NCBI GenBank assembly: GCA_011799875.1
Contig: CM022303.1
Span: forward strand, 69,686,870-69,750,869
From: Thinopyrum elongatum
Taxonomy: Eukaryota > Streptophyta > Magnoliopsida > Poales > Poaceae
Direction of reading: 5' to 3'
DNA: 64,000 nucleotides
The notes under the pieces are model-generated. The model was not told the DNA's origin. It searched no databases and saw only the letters and a program-made list of their open reading frames with translations. A program made the translations under genes and the position numbers. This document shows positions 1 to 10,226 of the stretch, in pieces. Each line of letters starts with the position of its first letter. Within the stretch, counting starts at the first letter, position 1.

Positions 1-204
1 TATGGTATCTGCATTCTTGCTAGCTCAGTTAGTATAGGGTCTTAAATGTTATTTTTTAGAAACATGAAGTACAAAGTAGATGCATAGACACCGACACAAT
101 TAGAATGCATCCCCTTAAGCTGTGTTTTAACGTATTCTTTCTTATTGTTATAAAGGGATCTGATGTGTTTTGTTGTTTCATGTTGACTGTATTTTACTAT
201 CCAG

Positions 205-2601
205 ATCGATAGTGTCATGTCAACAAGGTTAGCTAGTGAGAATGATGCAAGCAGGCGACTGAAATCTGAATTCCTTATTCAGTTTGATGGGGTAACATCA
301 AACCCAGATGATTTAGTAATTGTTATAGGTCAGTATATCTTTCTTTGTTGATTGTTTAATCCTGGTATCTTATGCACTATACTTGCTTCTGGTGAAAATA
401 ATTAGGATACAACCATCGTGCAACTGTTACTACTTATCACAATTATATAATACATAATCTCTGTACTGTAAACATTTATTTGCTAGGATAATAATTTGTG
501 GGCATGGTATGCTGTTTAGCACTTCTCCGCTGCTGCTGTTTCGTTATTCAGTACATCCTGTATTTTGATCAGGTCTATTGTGTATTCCCCATTCTTTCTA
601 TAAAATCGTATTTGAGTGTTGCAAACAAATGACCCTTGGACCCGATTCTCAGCACCTTCATTACTTCAGCAGCATTAGTTTAGGACTTAGAATTGTCTCT
701 GTCACGAGTTGTAGATCAGACATTTCTGAAATAGTTTGCAGCACAATAGGCCCACCAGTTTGTGATCTTGGGTGATATATAATTTGCCCTCATTGTAATT
801 CATGAATGATTCAATGGATACATATTTTCTCAAATAGGTATATCTAGAAGAACCATGGTACTCAACAATTTTACTTAATATTTTTCTTTTACCAAGTTTT
901 CTGGTTTATATTGTGTATCTTCTGTTAATGAAAATCTTTGGTTAGGAGCTACGAATAAACCACAAGAGTTGGATGATGCTGTTCTCCGGAGACTGGTAAG
1001 ATTGATCTCACATGTATATTTAGGATTACTTTTGCTGTTTTATGATGTCTTCAAATTTGTGGCATCTTGCATTTCGAAGACCGTGCACAGGAGTATGTGC
1101 CACTTGGTAGCTGGTACCAGTTCCTGACACCTTTGGCCCTTCCTCAGGGTATTATGGCAACGAGAGAATGGTCGGGAACTGAACAGCAAAAATCTCCCTC
1201 CGTCCCGTAACGTAAAACATTTTTTTACACTAGTGTAGTGTCAAAAAACGTCTTACATTATGGGACGGAGGGAGTATCAGTTTTTTTCTAGTTACAACTT
1301 CAAAATAATGCCCTGCTATGGCTGCCAACTCCTTTTGATAGACCAAATTGAAAACTATTGTTAAATAAATGGGTTCATGGAAAATACCAAACACCGGCGT
1401 ATCATTTTTGGACATTAGGGTACTTATTTTCCCTACTGAATTTCTGGCACTTTATTACCCACTATTTTGACTTAGTTTCTATAATCACTGTTTTGACTTA
1501 GTTTCTATTTCTTTTTTAATGAATGCTATTCTATTCAACCATATAAACAGGTAAAAAGAATATATGTGCCACTACCCGATCCAAATGTACGGAGGTTACT
1601 TCTGAAAAATCAGCTCAAAGGACAAGCATTTAAATTGTCCAGTAAGTGACTACTTTCCTTAGTTATACCTTCAGATACATGCTCTGTTCAATTGTTTCAG
1701 TGCCACCCTTGCTACCTTTTATTCTGCAAACACCACATATTCATCCCAAAAGTCCATTAACCAACAAACTAGGCACCTTGGAAGCAATAGTGTGTGCATC
1801 ACTACAGTTCATGAAATTGCTTACATTGTTTGCTATTGTGTGTAAAAAGTGAATGGCCATCCGAAGGTTTTATATTGTCAAAAATTTGTTTGGATTCACC
1901 AACAGGTCATAAAGAATGAAACATTGGCATCTTCTTTTATTTTTTTCTCTGATGTACAGTTGTACAGCACATAGTGGTGTGATAGTGATGTTGAAAAGAT
2001 GAGCTCACAGGAACCTAGAAGTTCCGTTTTTGCATATCGTAGTATGCAGCCAGTACTTTCTATGCATGTAGCACGATTCTAGTATTGCCCACGACATCTG
2101 AACCTCGACGTGTTTCCTTACAGATCATGATCTTGAGAGGCTTGCTGTGGAGACTGAAGGTAAATTCCACTTTCTGTTCTATGTTCATTCTTGAAATGAT
2201 GGTCGCTGTGGACCTGTGGTCCTTGATGCTGAAGCAGATCTGTATGTCCCTAGGATATTCTGGGAGTGACCTGAGAGCCTTGTGCGAGGAAGCTGCAATG
2301 ATGCCGATCAGAGAGCTCGGTCCACAGAATATTCTCACTATCAATGCAAACCAGGTGATTGTTCTGCAGTTTCTGAACTTTGGTATACTGCACCGTTATG
2401 CTGTTTGAAATCGTTGATAGTATTCTCACGTGAGTAGTTGATGGCCAAGGATGAAGCACTAACTTTCTGCTTACCGTGTTGCAGCTGCGACCATTGAGGT
2501 ATGAAGATTTCAGGAATGCGATGACCACGATAAGGCCGAGCTTGCAGAAGAGCAAGTGGGACGAGCTGGAGAAATGGAACAATGAGTTCGGCGCAAGCTG
2601 A
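205..2601 (+). CDS. Spastin/fidgetin-like AAA ATPase, 3' six exons
   Basis: Six exons with GT-AG borders join in one frame: 205-328, 946-995, 1551-1641, 2124-2159, 2254-2354 and 2485-2601 (stop TGA). The product begins just after the Walker B region (IDSVMSTRLASEN, then ASRRLKSEFLIQFDGV). It continues through the second region of homology (ATNKPQELDDAVLRRL, with paired arginines as candidate arginine fingers), then the sensor-2 helix (GYSGSDLRALCEEAAMMPI), and ends in a Vps4_C-like tail (YEDFRNAM, then IRPSLQKSKWDELEKWN). This order is typical of the meiotic AAA clade (spastin, katanin, fidgetin, Vps4), hexameric ATPases that sever microtubules or remodel complexes. The tail looks most like plant spastin-like proteins. 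The N-terminus, Walker A and the Walker B acidic pair lie upstream of the window. No break is visible, so the gene is probably functional. The exact subfamily is inferred. Confidence 0.9.
1194..1274. repeat. Stowaway-type MITE in an intron
   Basis: An 81-bp near-perfect palindrome in the intron between the second and third visible exons. The ends are CTCCCTCCGTCCCGTAA and the complementary TTATGGGACGGAGGGAG, the classic grass Stowaway (Tc1/mariner) terminus. The right flank shows TA; the left flank reads AT, so the TA target duplication is imperfect. It has no coding capacity and depends on a mariner-type transposase elsewhere. Confidence 0.88.
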
Positions 2602-4343
2602 CAACAATAACCTCCCCCTGTTCATTAGACGGTTTTACTTCGCTGTCTAGTACATATGTTTCTCTGCGTCACTAAATGGATTGCAAGTTGCAAGTGTGTC
2701 ACACAGACACACATACACATACGCCCATTCAGGCATCCGATTTGTAACAATGTAAAATGCTGTACAAGGAAAATCTCTCGGGTTCATGAGCCATGTGGAC
2801 CAGCCAAAATTGCAGATGGATTCATGTTGTATAAAATCAGTGCCTGCACATAATGATAATGCTTTTGATTTTATCTCTCTTAACTGTGTAAAATGGCCAT
2901 GTTCCATGTACACAATCCATCCTCCAAACATGATTGAAGCCTTCCTCCAAGCACTCCAAGCACACCGAAGGCTCGAGAACTGTCAAGCTCACAACAGACT
3001 TCAAGATCTCATTGAGCAAAATTGATGCCTTCATAGCACTTGATCTTGTGCTCTTTTATCATGTTTATTATTTGGATTCTTAGTTCATTTGGACCGTCTT
3101 TGCATGGTCATGTTTGAGAACTTTAAATTTGCTATGTATTTTGTGTGCACGGAATTCTTAAGTATTGCAATATTATGTTGTGATAAGTTTAAAACGGTTG
3201 GATGGGGTTTGCTAGCTGAGAAAAAGTTTAATCCCCTAAAAAATTGACATTGAGATTTTGCGATATGGGATGAGTATTGGACTTTTAGAACAGGGAATCT
3301 ACTAGAGATGCTCTAAGTACCTACACCCAAAAAAACACCGCAAGAAGATTTACACAAATTTAGAACTGAATGATTATATGCTATTAATATTGCTCTGAGG
3401 TTGTTGTCTGTACAAATGGAACACCATTTGTGGATGGTGGTTATGTAGGCAATCCTAACCATCATGGGTATCGAGATATAACAACAGCAGGGGAATTTCT
3501 AAAAGCATTGTCTACAGGGGAAATGTCTCTTGGTTCCCAACGCATCACTCGACGCTGCTGGCCTCCAGCTAACATCTTGAAACCTAGCGGCAAAATAACC
3601 ACATGATAGAAGGGACATGGCTCCTTCCAACTTTAAGCATTTAGACTCCTTGTCAGTGGTTTGATCTTTCGTCGAGGCTGATTCACACAAGAATGCCCAT
3701 TTCAATTGATTGGAAGAGGTCGAGGGGATCAAATTGCTCGCATGTCACAACCTTGTAACCGTATAATAATTCCCGGTGCCTTCCAAGCCTAGACACCTAA
3801 TCCATATGCAGCCCTATCTCTGCTGATTTAACATATGTATTATAACTATCCGCCAGGGTTGTAAGAATTGGAACCAACACTATTGGAAGGGACCTATGTC
3901 TATATCTTGGGCATTGTTGCAGTGAATGTAGTGTTTAATTGCCTTTATTAGCTTATGTGAGTGCATGCTTCTTCAATTCTAGCACATGTGTGGTAATCTC
4001 TTCAATTATGTTTTGATTTTTCTATATTCACATTTATGACAGAACCGCTCATTGTTGTGTCATACGATCATGTGCTTTTGATATGACTGGATGTATCTCA
4101 ACCATAAATATTTCATCTAATGACTGGCTATTTTTTCACCTAAGCGTCCAACCAGTCCATGATTCAATTATGTTGTTGTGAGTTGGTGGGGTGTATCGTT
4201 GTAAGGAGTTTTATGGCGTATAGCTCATTTGACCCATCAATCATCGACACTACTGTCGTCTCTCTACTACTGGGCGTCCGGGCCACAAGTCCCCTGCCTT
4301 GAGTTCCTAGCATGTACTAGGATGGCGAGATAGATGAAGACTA
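2602..4343. other. Intergenic DNA downstream of the AAA ATPase gene
   Basis: About 1.7 kb that presumably starts with the 3' UTR of the AAA ATPase gene. It is AT-rich with only short, unconvincing open frames on both strands. No RNA gene, terminal inverted repeats or protein similarity could be recognised. It ends at GACTA, the presumed left copy of the Copia-A target site. Confidence 0.6.
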
Positions 4344-5199
4344 TGTTGAATCATAGATGGGCTTTAGGCCCATATGAACAATGATTCCTGTTTAATCTTG
4401 AGGTCCATGTAGGATATGGCAGGTGATGGGAAGTTTAGTACCACCTTGATAGTTAAGGAGAGTTGAGGCCCCTTTATAAGGGCTGCTCTACCACTTGCCA
4501 TTGGAAGCTTGGGAAGAGAAGTGGTACACGCGCTCCTCCTCCTCCTCCGCCGCCCGCCTCGCCTCGTCACGACGCGCGCGCCGCGGGTTGCGGGAATGAG
4601 CCGACTCCCTTCCAGTGGAGTGACCTAGTTCAGTTCACTCACTCCCTCTCGTGTAACCCTAGCCGTCATCTACTGTTCCTCACTCTGAGCTGCCTCCGGC
4701 GATCCCATCCCGACGACCGCGTGCACGGTTGGTCGGGAGAGCAGGTGCCTCCGGAACCCTGTCGTTCAAGATCCTGCCCGGGAGAACGGCAATAAGGTTT
4801 TTGGGGAGCGTCTCGACGCGACTGCTCCCGATCCGTCCCCGTCTTCGTCCTCCTCTGCTTCCACTACTTCCCCTGCATCGACACCATGGTCGACGACGCC
4901 GCCGCCAAGAAGAAAGCCACGGACGACGCCGAGGCTACTGCTGCCGCCGCCGCGTTGGCCTGGCCAACCGGAGGGTATGATCTGTTCATCCCTCATTTAC
5001 TCGTACTTGTGCTAGCCGTATATGTATTACTCATAGATGATTCGCTTCTATGTTCTGTACGTGCTAGTATGCTTAGGTATTGGTATGAGGTGCATACGTA
5101 TATGCCATGCTTACTGTTTACTCGTGGATTAGTCTAATCGAAAAAGTGCTAATATTTCCAACAATACAAAAACCTTATTTTAGGCACTTTTCGATTCAA
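4344..5199 (+). repeat. Copia-A 5' LTR and leader (LTR end not resolved)
   Basis: The LTR start is set by TGTTGAATC after GACTA. A TATA-like box (TTTATAAG, 4473-4480) is followed by a very GC-rich stretch with CTC and CCG runs (about 4530-4960), as expected for R/U5 and leader of this type. The LTR end and primer-binding site could not be fixed: the only candidate, TTGGTATGAGGTGC near 5078, is a poor match to the usual initiator-Met site. The open frames across the GC-rich part are judged non-coding. Confidence 0.6.
4473..4480 (+). promoter_or_regulatory. TATA-like box of the Copia-A 5' LTR
   Basis: TTTATAAG lies about 130 bp inside the LTR, upstream of the GC-rich transcribed part. It is the only good TATA candidate in this LTR. 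The spacing fits a U3/R boundary; no transcript data are available here. Confidence 0.5.
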
Positions 5200-5555
5200 G
5201 GCTTTGCCGCTACACTAAAACTGGAAAAGTTTACCGGGACGCATTTTAAGCGTTGGCAGACAAGGACCACCTTGTGGCTCACAGCGATGAACGTGTTCTT
5301 GGTTGGTGGTGTGCCTCCCACAGAAACGATTGTTCCTGAACAGGAAAAGGCGTTTAGGGAGGCAACCACAATCTTTGTGGGAGCAGTTCTGAGTGTGATT
5401 GGAGACAAGTTGGTTGACGCATATATTCATATACGGGTTGCCAAAAACTTGTGGGATGCGCTCGAAGTTAAATTCGGCGCAACCGATGCTGGAAGCGAAC
5501 TGTATGCCATGGAGCAGCTCCATGATTACATGATGGTTGATAACCGTTCTGTATT
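5200..5555 (+). pseudogene. Copia-A gag, N-terminal fragment
   Basis: Frame reading GFAATLKLEKFTGTHFKRW, then TLWLTAMNVFLVGGVPPTET, to MMVDNRSV. It is the N-terminal half of a Ty1/copia Gag (UBN2/DUF4219-like capsid region). The start codon region just upstream is not convincing, so the reading frame begins without a clear ATG. Gag is cut after NRSV by the element inserted at 5556 and resumes in the same sense at 9194 with LDQAHEIQC, with GTATT duplicated on both sides. Confidence 0.85.
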
Positions 5556-5833
5556 TGATACGGACACGGCTAATACAGATGTTTTTGCTATTAAGACATT
5601 GTGGTGTGTCGAAGGATTAAAAGTAAAGAAAATTAACGTGCCAAAAATATTCCAATCTAGTGGAGATGATAGGGAGGTCAAGGGTTTAATTGCCACCACA
5701 ATCAAACATGCAGCTGCAGTACAAAAGATGAGTCTGTTTGGGTATAGAGGTGTGTTGACATGCATAGATACTATGGCATTGGTAGAGATGCACTCACGTA
5801 AGAAACAGAAAAGAAGAATGTTCAACATGCATG

Positions 5834-6674
5834 CAGTGGCGGAGGACTCCGGTGGGGAAGATATGGCGGCTGCCATACCTTGATTCCGAGCAAAAAGATT
5901 TATATACCTATGCGTCTGCTGTGTCGCTGGTAGAAAACGATAAAGGGAGTCTGGTTCACTCGCTGGTTATTAGGTTGGCCTGATGGGCCGACGCAGGCAC
6001 TCAGCCACGAGCTCGACGCAGCCTAGTTGGGCTAGGAAACTAGTCGCCCAGGCAGTCACGCACGAAGACGCGACTCTGCCCGCTTCGAGCTCCCACACAC
6101 CAAACAGAAGCATACACACACGTGACGCGAAGCCCAGCAACCCTAAGTTAGCGCAGCGGCTGGCCAGGTCGCCAGGAGGCGGGCGACCGACGACGGCAGT
6201 AGGGCTTAGTCTGGCGCAGTTTCTGCGTGTTGGCATCCCAATGACCAGAAGATGAAAGGAAGGGGAAGGGACTAGCAGAGCCAATGGAAAAGGGTGAGAG
6301 GTATATTTCTCATTTTCTCTGAATTTTAGTAGCAATTTTTAACAGCAGCTCAAATTCAAGCAGATTTTAGTCACAAATTAATGTTATGAATTGCATATTT
6401 GACAAGATACTTTGAAGTACTTGGTAGAGCCAGCAACTCGAATCCAAGCACCCGCCAAAGTGTCAATCTTTCGGCACATGCCACACAATTAAAAGCTTCA
6501 TTATCAGTATGTTTTAGGTTGTTTTTCTATTGAAAAATGCCTACATTTTCATTGTATTTGGTTATTCATTTGCACTGTACATTGTTAATGTGTATTGATT
6601 CTTTTGATTTGCATCGAAATATTCTTTGTTTCAGACTTCGCCACACCTTAAAAAAAATTCGTCCTCCGCCTCTG
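5834..6674. mobile_element. Non-autonomous hAT-type DNA transposon (TSD CATGCATG)
   Basis: An 841-bp element with terminal inverted repeats CAGTGGCGGAGGAC (left) and the complement of CAGAGGCGGAGGAC (right), one mismatch in 14. It is flanked by a perfect 8-bp duplication CATGCATG (5826-5833 and 6675-6682). An 8-bp duplication and CAG-type termini are diagnostic of the hAT superfamily. The sister LTR at about 8374 preserves the empty site with a single CATGCATG. No transposase is encoded; the inner open frames are short and unrecognised. Confidence 0.92.
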
Positions 6675-7089
6675 CATGCATGCATTACATGGGAAGATGT
6701 GCTTGTGCGTGCGTGCAAAGAAATACTCATATACAAGTACGTTTGATCTATCTTCATTTGAGCAAATGGAAATTAGGAGGAGGACGTGTCTACATGAGAG
6801 AGGAGTCCTGATCAACTACTATTTTCATTAGGCACGTCCACCAAAGAAGCTACCGTACTCGTGGATGTCTCCAGGGATCAGAGACCTGCTATCTTTGAAG
6901 GGAGCTGGGTGGGGTCCACCTGCAGATTGTACGAGAACGCACCATCCAAAGTTTAGTAGCCGTAGTTGCTTCTATCTCTTGAGTTTTAGATTAAATCCAA
7001 ATCGGTTGTTATGTGTACGCAAGTCGAATTTGTTTTTCTTTGAAGTTAGGGGTGCAACCAGCGTGTTGGTCAAACCACGGCCATACTAA

Positions 7090-7097
7090 TATAAATA
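7090..7097 (+). promoter_or_regulatory. TATA box, 5' LTR of the small element
   Basis: TATAAATA, conserved in the 3' LTR at 8849-8856. It is the likely core promoter, placing the transcription start a few tens of bases downstream. Confidence 0.7.
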
Positions 7098-7435
7098 GCC
7101 AAGGTACGGTCATGTAATAGTTTAGGTTATTTTGAGATGAATTAGACACCGTGTGTGTTCCGGCCGTCGGCCATTATCGAGTTTAGAGAATTCTTGTGCA
7201 AAATCTCTACTGGCGTGTGAGTTTCTGCGACGTGACGCGTAGGTGATTGCAAGCTGAGCCTATACGGTTCGTCCACGTTATTCCTTCGAATTGATGGGTT
7301 GGCGTGTTGTTTTTGTGGAGTTTGTGATCATCTTCGTAAACCCGCGACTTGTTCTTGCTGCAATGAAGGTTTGTGCCGTGAAAGATCAGACCAACAACGG
7401 ATCGACCCTCGCCTCGAGGTTCGCTCCTCATCAAG

Positions 7436-7449
7436 TGGTATCAGAGCCC
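7436..7449 (+). other. Primer-binding site (initiator tRNA-Met type)
   Basis: TGGTATCAGAGCCC, complementary to the 3' end of plant initiator tRNA-Met, two bases after the 5' LTR end. It primes minus-strand synthesis. Confidence 0.9.
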
Positions 7450-7546
7450 GGCGTTTCTCACGGCACTTCGGAGGAGACGGCGGGCGCACCGTCACCAAGG
7501 AGCTACTGGAGGCTATCTAGCGACTTTTTGCTAGAGGAGAAAGGAT

Positions 7547-8100
7547 ATGGTGCCGAACTTTTTTCACACTTATTGTAAAGTGGGAGAGAAAGTTTGCGCC
7601 ATGATGATCGACCACGACAGTTTGATCAACGCTGTTGGCGTCGACATGGTGGAGAAGCTGCAGCTATCGGCGACACCACATCAACGACCATACACACTAA
7701 GGTGGTGCCATGACAAGCTCCACATCACGCACCAAACTACGGTATCTTTCTCAGTCAGCAAATTTTCTTGTGAGGTTCTGTGCGACATAATTCCAGTACC
7801 GATGCTTTCATGTCATATGCTGTTGGGAGAGCCATGGTACAAGAAAAACCATGCTACGCACAACTATCTCGCCAACACGTACACCGTGAAACGAGATATT
7901 AAATATGTTCTCATGGCCATGGACAAGAAGCTTTTCAAGACTTGGAGGAAAGAACGGTTATGGAAGAAAAAGGAGCAAGAAGAAGCAAAGGAGGCCGAAG
8001 CTGATCCGATTTTTTTGGCGCATGTTGATCCGGCAGACAAAGATGTTGCTGAAGAGACTGACTCAAAACCGAGGACGGTTTCGCTTGAAGAGGGGGAGGA
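7547..8100 (+). pseudogene. Retropepsin-like ORF, only coding remnant of the small element
   Basis: An ATG-initiated frame starting MVPNFFHTYCKVGEKV. It resembles the protease region of plant Gypsy polyproteins: a catalytic-Asp-like segment (MMIDHDSLINAVGVDM), a middle strand (LRWCHDKLHITHQTTVSFSV), and the second hydrophobic segment (MLLGEPWYKKNHATHNYLAN). The usual D-S/T-G or D-G-G is replaced by D-H-D, so catalysis is doubtful. A lysine- and glutamate-rich tail follows (KKKEQEEAKEAEADP). The frame stays open through the purine tract and 748 bases into the 3' LTR, to 8848. That extension is probably incidental. Confidence 0.7.
8088..8100 (+). other. Polypurine tract of the small element
   Basis: AAGAGGGGGAGGA directly abuts the 3' LTR start (TGATACGG at 8101), as needed for plus-strand priming. 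Confidence 0.88.
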
Positions 8101-9193
8101 TGATACGGACACGGCTAATACAGATGTTTTTGCTATTAAGACATTGTCGTGTGTCGAAGGATTAAAAGTAAAGAAAATTAACGTGCCAAAAATATTCCAA
8201 TCTAGTGGAGATGATACGGAGGTCAAGGGTTTAATTGCCACCACAATCAAACATGCAGCTGCAGTACAAAAGATGAGTCTGTTTGGGTACAGAGGTGTGT
8301 TGACATGCATAGATACTATGGCATTGGTAGAGATGCACTCACGTAAGAAACAGAAAAGAAGAATGTTCAACATGCATGCATTACATGGGAAGATGTGCTT
8401 GTGCGTGCGTGCAAAGAAATACTCATATAGAAGTACGTTTGATCTATCTTCATTTGAGCAAATGGAAATTAGGAGGAGGACGTGTCTACATGAGAGAGGA
8501 GTCCTGATCAACTACTATTTTCATCAGGCACGTCCACCAGAGAAGCTACCGTACTCGTGGATGTCTCCAGGGATCAGAGACCTGCTATCTTTGAAGGAAG
8601 CCGGGTGGGGTCCACCTGCAGATTGTGCGAGAACGCACCATCCAAAGTTTAGTAGTCGTAGTTGCTTCTATCTCTTGAGTTTTAGATTAAATCCAAGTCG
8701 GTTGTTATGTGTACGCAAGTCGAATTTGTTTTTCTTTGAAGTTAGGGGTGCAACCAGCGTGTTGTTGTTATGTGTACGCAAGTCGAATTTGTTTTTCTTT
8801 GAAGTTAGGGGTGCAACCAGCGTGTTGGTCAAACCACGGCCATACTAATATAAATAGCCAAGGTACGGTCATGTAATAGTTTAGGTTATTTTGAGATGAA
8901 TTAGACACCGTGTGTGTTCCGGCCGTCGGCCATTATCGAGTTTAGAGAATTCTTGTGCAAAATCTCTACTGGTGTGTGAGTTCCTGCGACGTGACGCGTA
9001 GGTGATTGCAAGCTGAGCCTATACGGTTCGTCCACGTTATTCCTTCGAATTGAGGGGTTGGTGTGTTGTTTTTGCGGAGTTTGTGATCATCTTCGTAAAC
9101 CCCGCGACTTGTTCTTGCTGCGATGAAGGTTTGTGCCGTGAAAGATCGGGCCAACAACGGATCGACCCTCGCCTCGAGGTTCGCTCCTCATCA
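8101..9193 (+). repeat. 3' LTR of the small non-autonomous element
   Basis: 1093 bp, TG...CA, followed by GTATT. It lacks the hAT insertion seen in its partner and carries a private 63-bp tandem duplication (8701-8827). Its TATA box (8849-8856) points into the Copia-A gag remainder. Confidence 0.93.
8701..8827 (+). repeat. 63-bp tandem duplication inside the 3' LTR
   Basis: Two copies at a 63-bp offset, beginning GTTGTTATGTGTACGCAAG. The copies are identical to each other. The 5' LTR has one copy (near 7007), so the duplication arose after insertion or in the last replication cycle. Confidence 0.92.
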
Positions 9194-9743
9194 GTATTGG
9201 ACCAGGCTCATGAGATACAATGCATCGCTAAGGAGCTGGAACTCCTGAAGTGTGAGTTACCGGACAAGTTTGTCGCGGGTTGCATTATTGCAAAACTCCC
9301 TCCTGGATGGAGTAACTTTGCTACTTCTCTCAAGCACTTGAGACGTGAATTCTCTGTTGAGGATGTCATCGGTCATCTCAGTGTTGAGCAGAACTCGAGA
9401 GCAAAGGACTCACACTTGAAAGGGGCAGAGGGTTCTTCTAGCGCCAATGTGGTGCAGAAGAATTTCTACAAGTTCAAGGGAAAGAACTCTGTCCAGCAGA
9501 ATACTACCTTTAAGAAGAAGGGTAAGAAGAAAGACAAAAAGAGAGATGACTGCTTTACTTGTGGTTCAGAGGAACATTGGGCAAACAAGTGCCCAAACAA
9601 GTACAAGAAGCCAGGACAGGACTCTAAGTCTGTCAATGTCACTCTGAGCAACAATGATGCGGCATCTGGGTATGGTAATCTGTTTACCATACTTTCAGTT
9701 TGTCAGTCCACCGTCTGGTGGGTTGATGCTGGGGCCAATATTC
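9194..9743 (+). pseudogene. Copia-A gag C-terminus, zinc knuckle and start of protease
   Basis: Gag resumes after the insertion with LDQAHEIQCIAKELELL, continues through KLPPGWSNFATSLKHL, a lysine-rich linker, and a CCHC zinc knuckle (CFTCGSEEHWANKCP, C-X2-C-X4-H-X4-C). The protease active-site region then reads WWVDAGANIHVC. Copia proteases normally have D-T-G or D-S-G there; this copy has D-A-G, so the enzyme is probably inactive. The frame is lost just downstream at a GTGTGTGTG run (9746-9754). Confidence 0.87.
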
Positions 9744-9747
9744 ATGT

Positions 9748-10226
9748 GTGTGTGCTGATGTGTCTTTGTTTTCTTCCTACCAGGTCGCACGAGATTGTTC
9801 TGTCCTGATGGGGAATGGCTCGCATGCTTCTATTCATGGTGTTGGCACGGTAGATCTGAAGTTTACTTCGGGAAAGATCGTGCAACTGAAGAACGTGCAG
9901 CATGTCCCCGCCATCAGGAAGAATCTCGTTAGTGGCTCCTTTCTGTGTAAAGAAGGGTTCAAGTTAGTATTTGAGTCCAACAAAGTAGTAGTATCTCGGT
10001 ATGGACTATTTGTTGGAAAAGGATATGATTGTGGTGGTTTGTTCCGCCTTTCCCTGGAGGATTTCTGTAATAAAGTCGTGAACCAAATTCATTCTAATGT
10101 GAACGAATCTGAGGTTTGGCATTCACGTCTTTGTCACATAAATTTCGGTTGTATGACGCGGCTAGCTAAGATGGACTTAATCCCGAGTTTCACTTTAGCC
10201 AAAGGCTCTAAGTGCATGCGTGTGTG
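9748..10226 (+). pseudogene. Copia-A protease C-terminus and pre-integrase
   Basis: After a frame change at the GT run, the copia protein continues as CADVSLFSSYQVARDCSV, MGNGSHASIHGVGTVDLKF and the pre-integrase zinc region (EVWHSRLCHINFGCMTRL). The C-C half of the zinc finger lies at the next frame change near 10211-10215. The frame shift at 9746-9754 looks like a two-base repeat slippage; the one near 10211 looks like loss of a single base. Confidence 0.83.

Larger units (their letters stand above)
5556..7433 (+). repeat. 5' LTR of the small non-autonomous element
   Basis: 1878 bp, TG...CA. It is colinear with the LTR at 8101-9193 except for an 841-bp hAT insertion plus its 8-bp target duplication. 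A TATA box lies at 7090-7097. It is followed two bases later by the primer-binding site. Confidence 0.93.
5556..9193 (+). mobile_element. Small non-autonomous LTR retrotransposon (TSD GTATT)
   Basis: A complete LTR element with a 5-bp target duplication GTATT at 5551-5555 and 9194-9198. LTRs begin TGATACGGACACGG and end CGCTCCTCATCA. An initiator-Met-type primer site (7436-7449) and a purine tract (8088-8100) flank a 667-bp internal region that encodes only a degenerate protease-like domain. There is no capsid, RT or integrase, so it must have been mobilised in trans. LTR bookkeeping is exact: the 5' LTR minus its hAT insertion is 1029 bp, and the 3' LTR minus a 63-bp tandem duplication is 1030 bp. 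The family is not recognised. Confidence 0.93.

Noticed and set aside
2647..3034. Opposed open frames after the AAA ATPase stop codon
   Set aside because: Likely 3' UTR and flank of that gene; no coding signal on either strand.
3499..3732. 77-codon antisense frame downstream of the host gene
   Set aside because: Short, no recognisable motif, and composition typical of intergenic DNA.
5076..5095. TTGGTATGAGGTGC as the Copia-A primer-binding site
   Set aside because: It matches the initiator-Met site only over the first seven bases and no LTR end (CA) sits just upstream.
4463..5137. Several open frames over the GC-rich stretch, including an alanine-rich one at 4886
   Set aside because: They sit in the LTR/leader of Copia-A, and low-complexity CTC/GCC runs explain the lack of stops.
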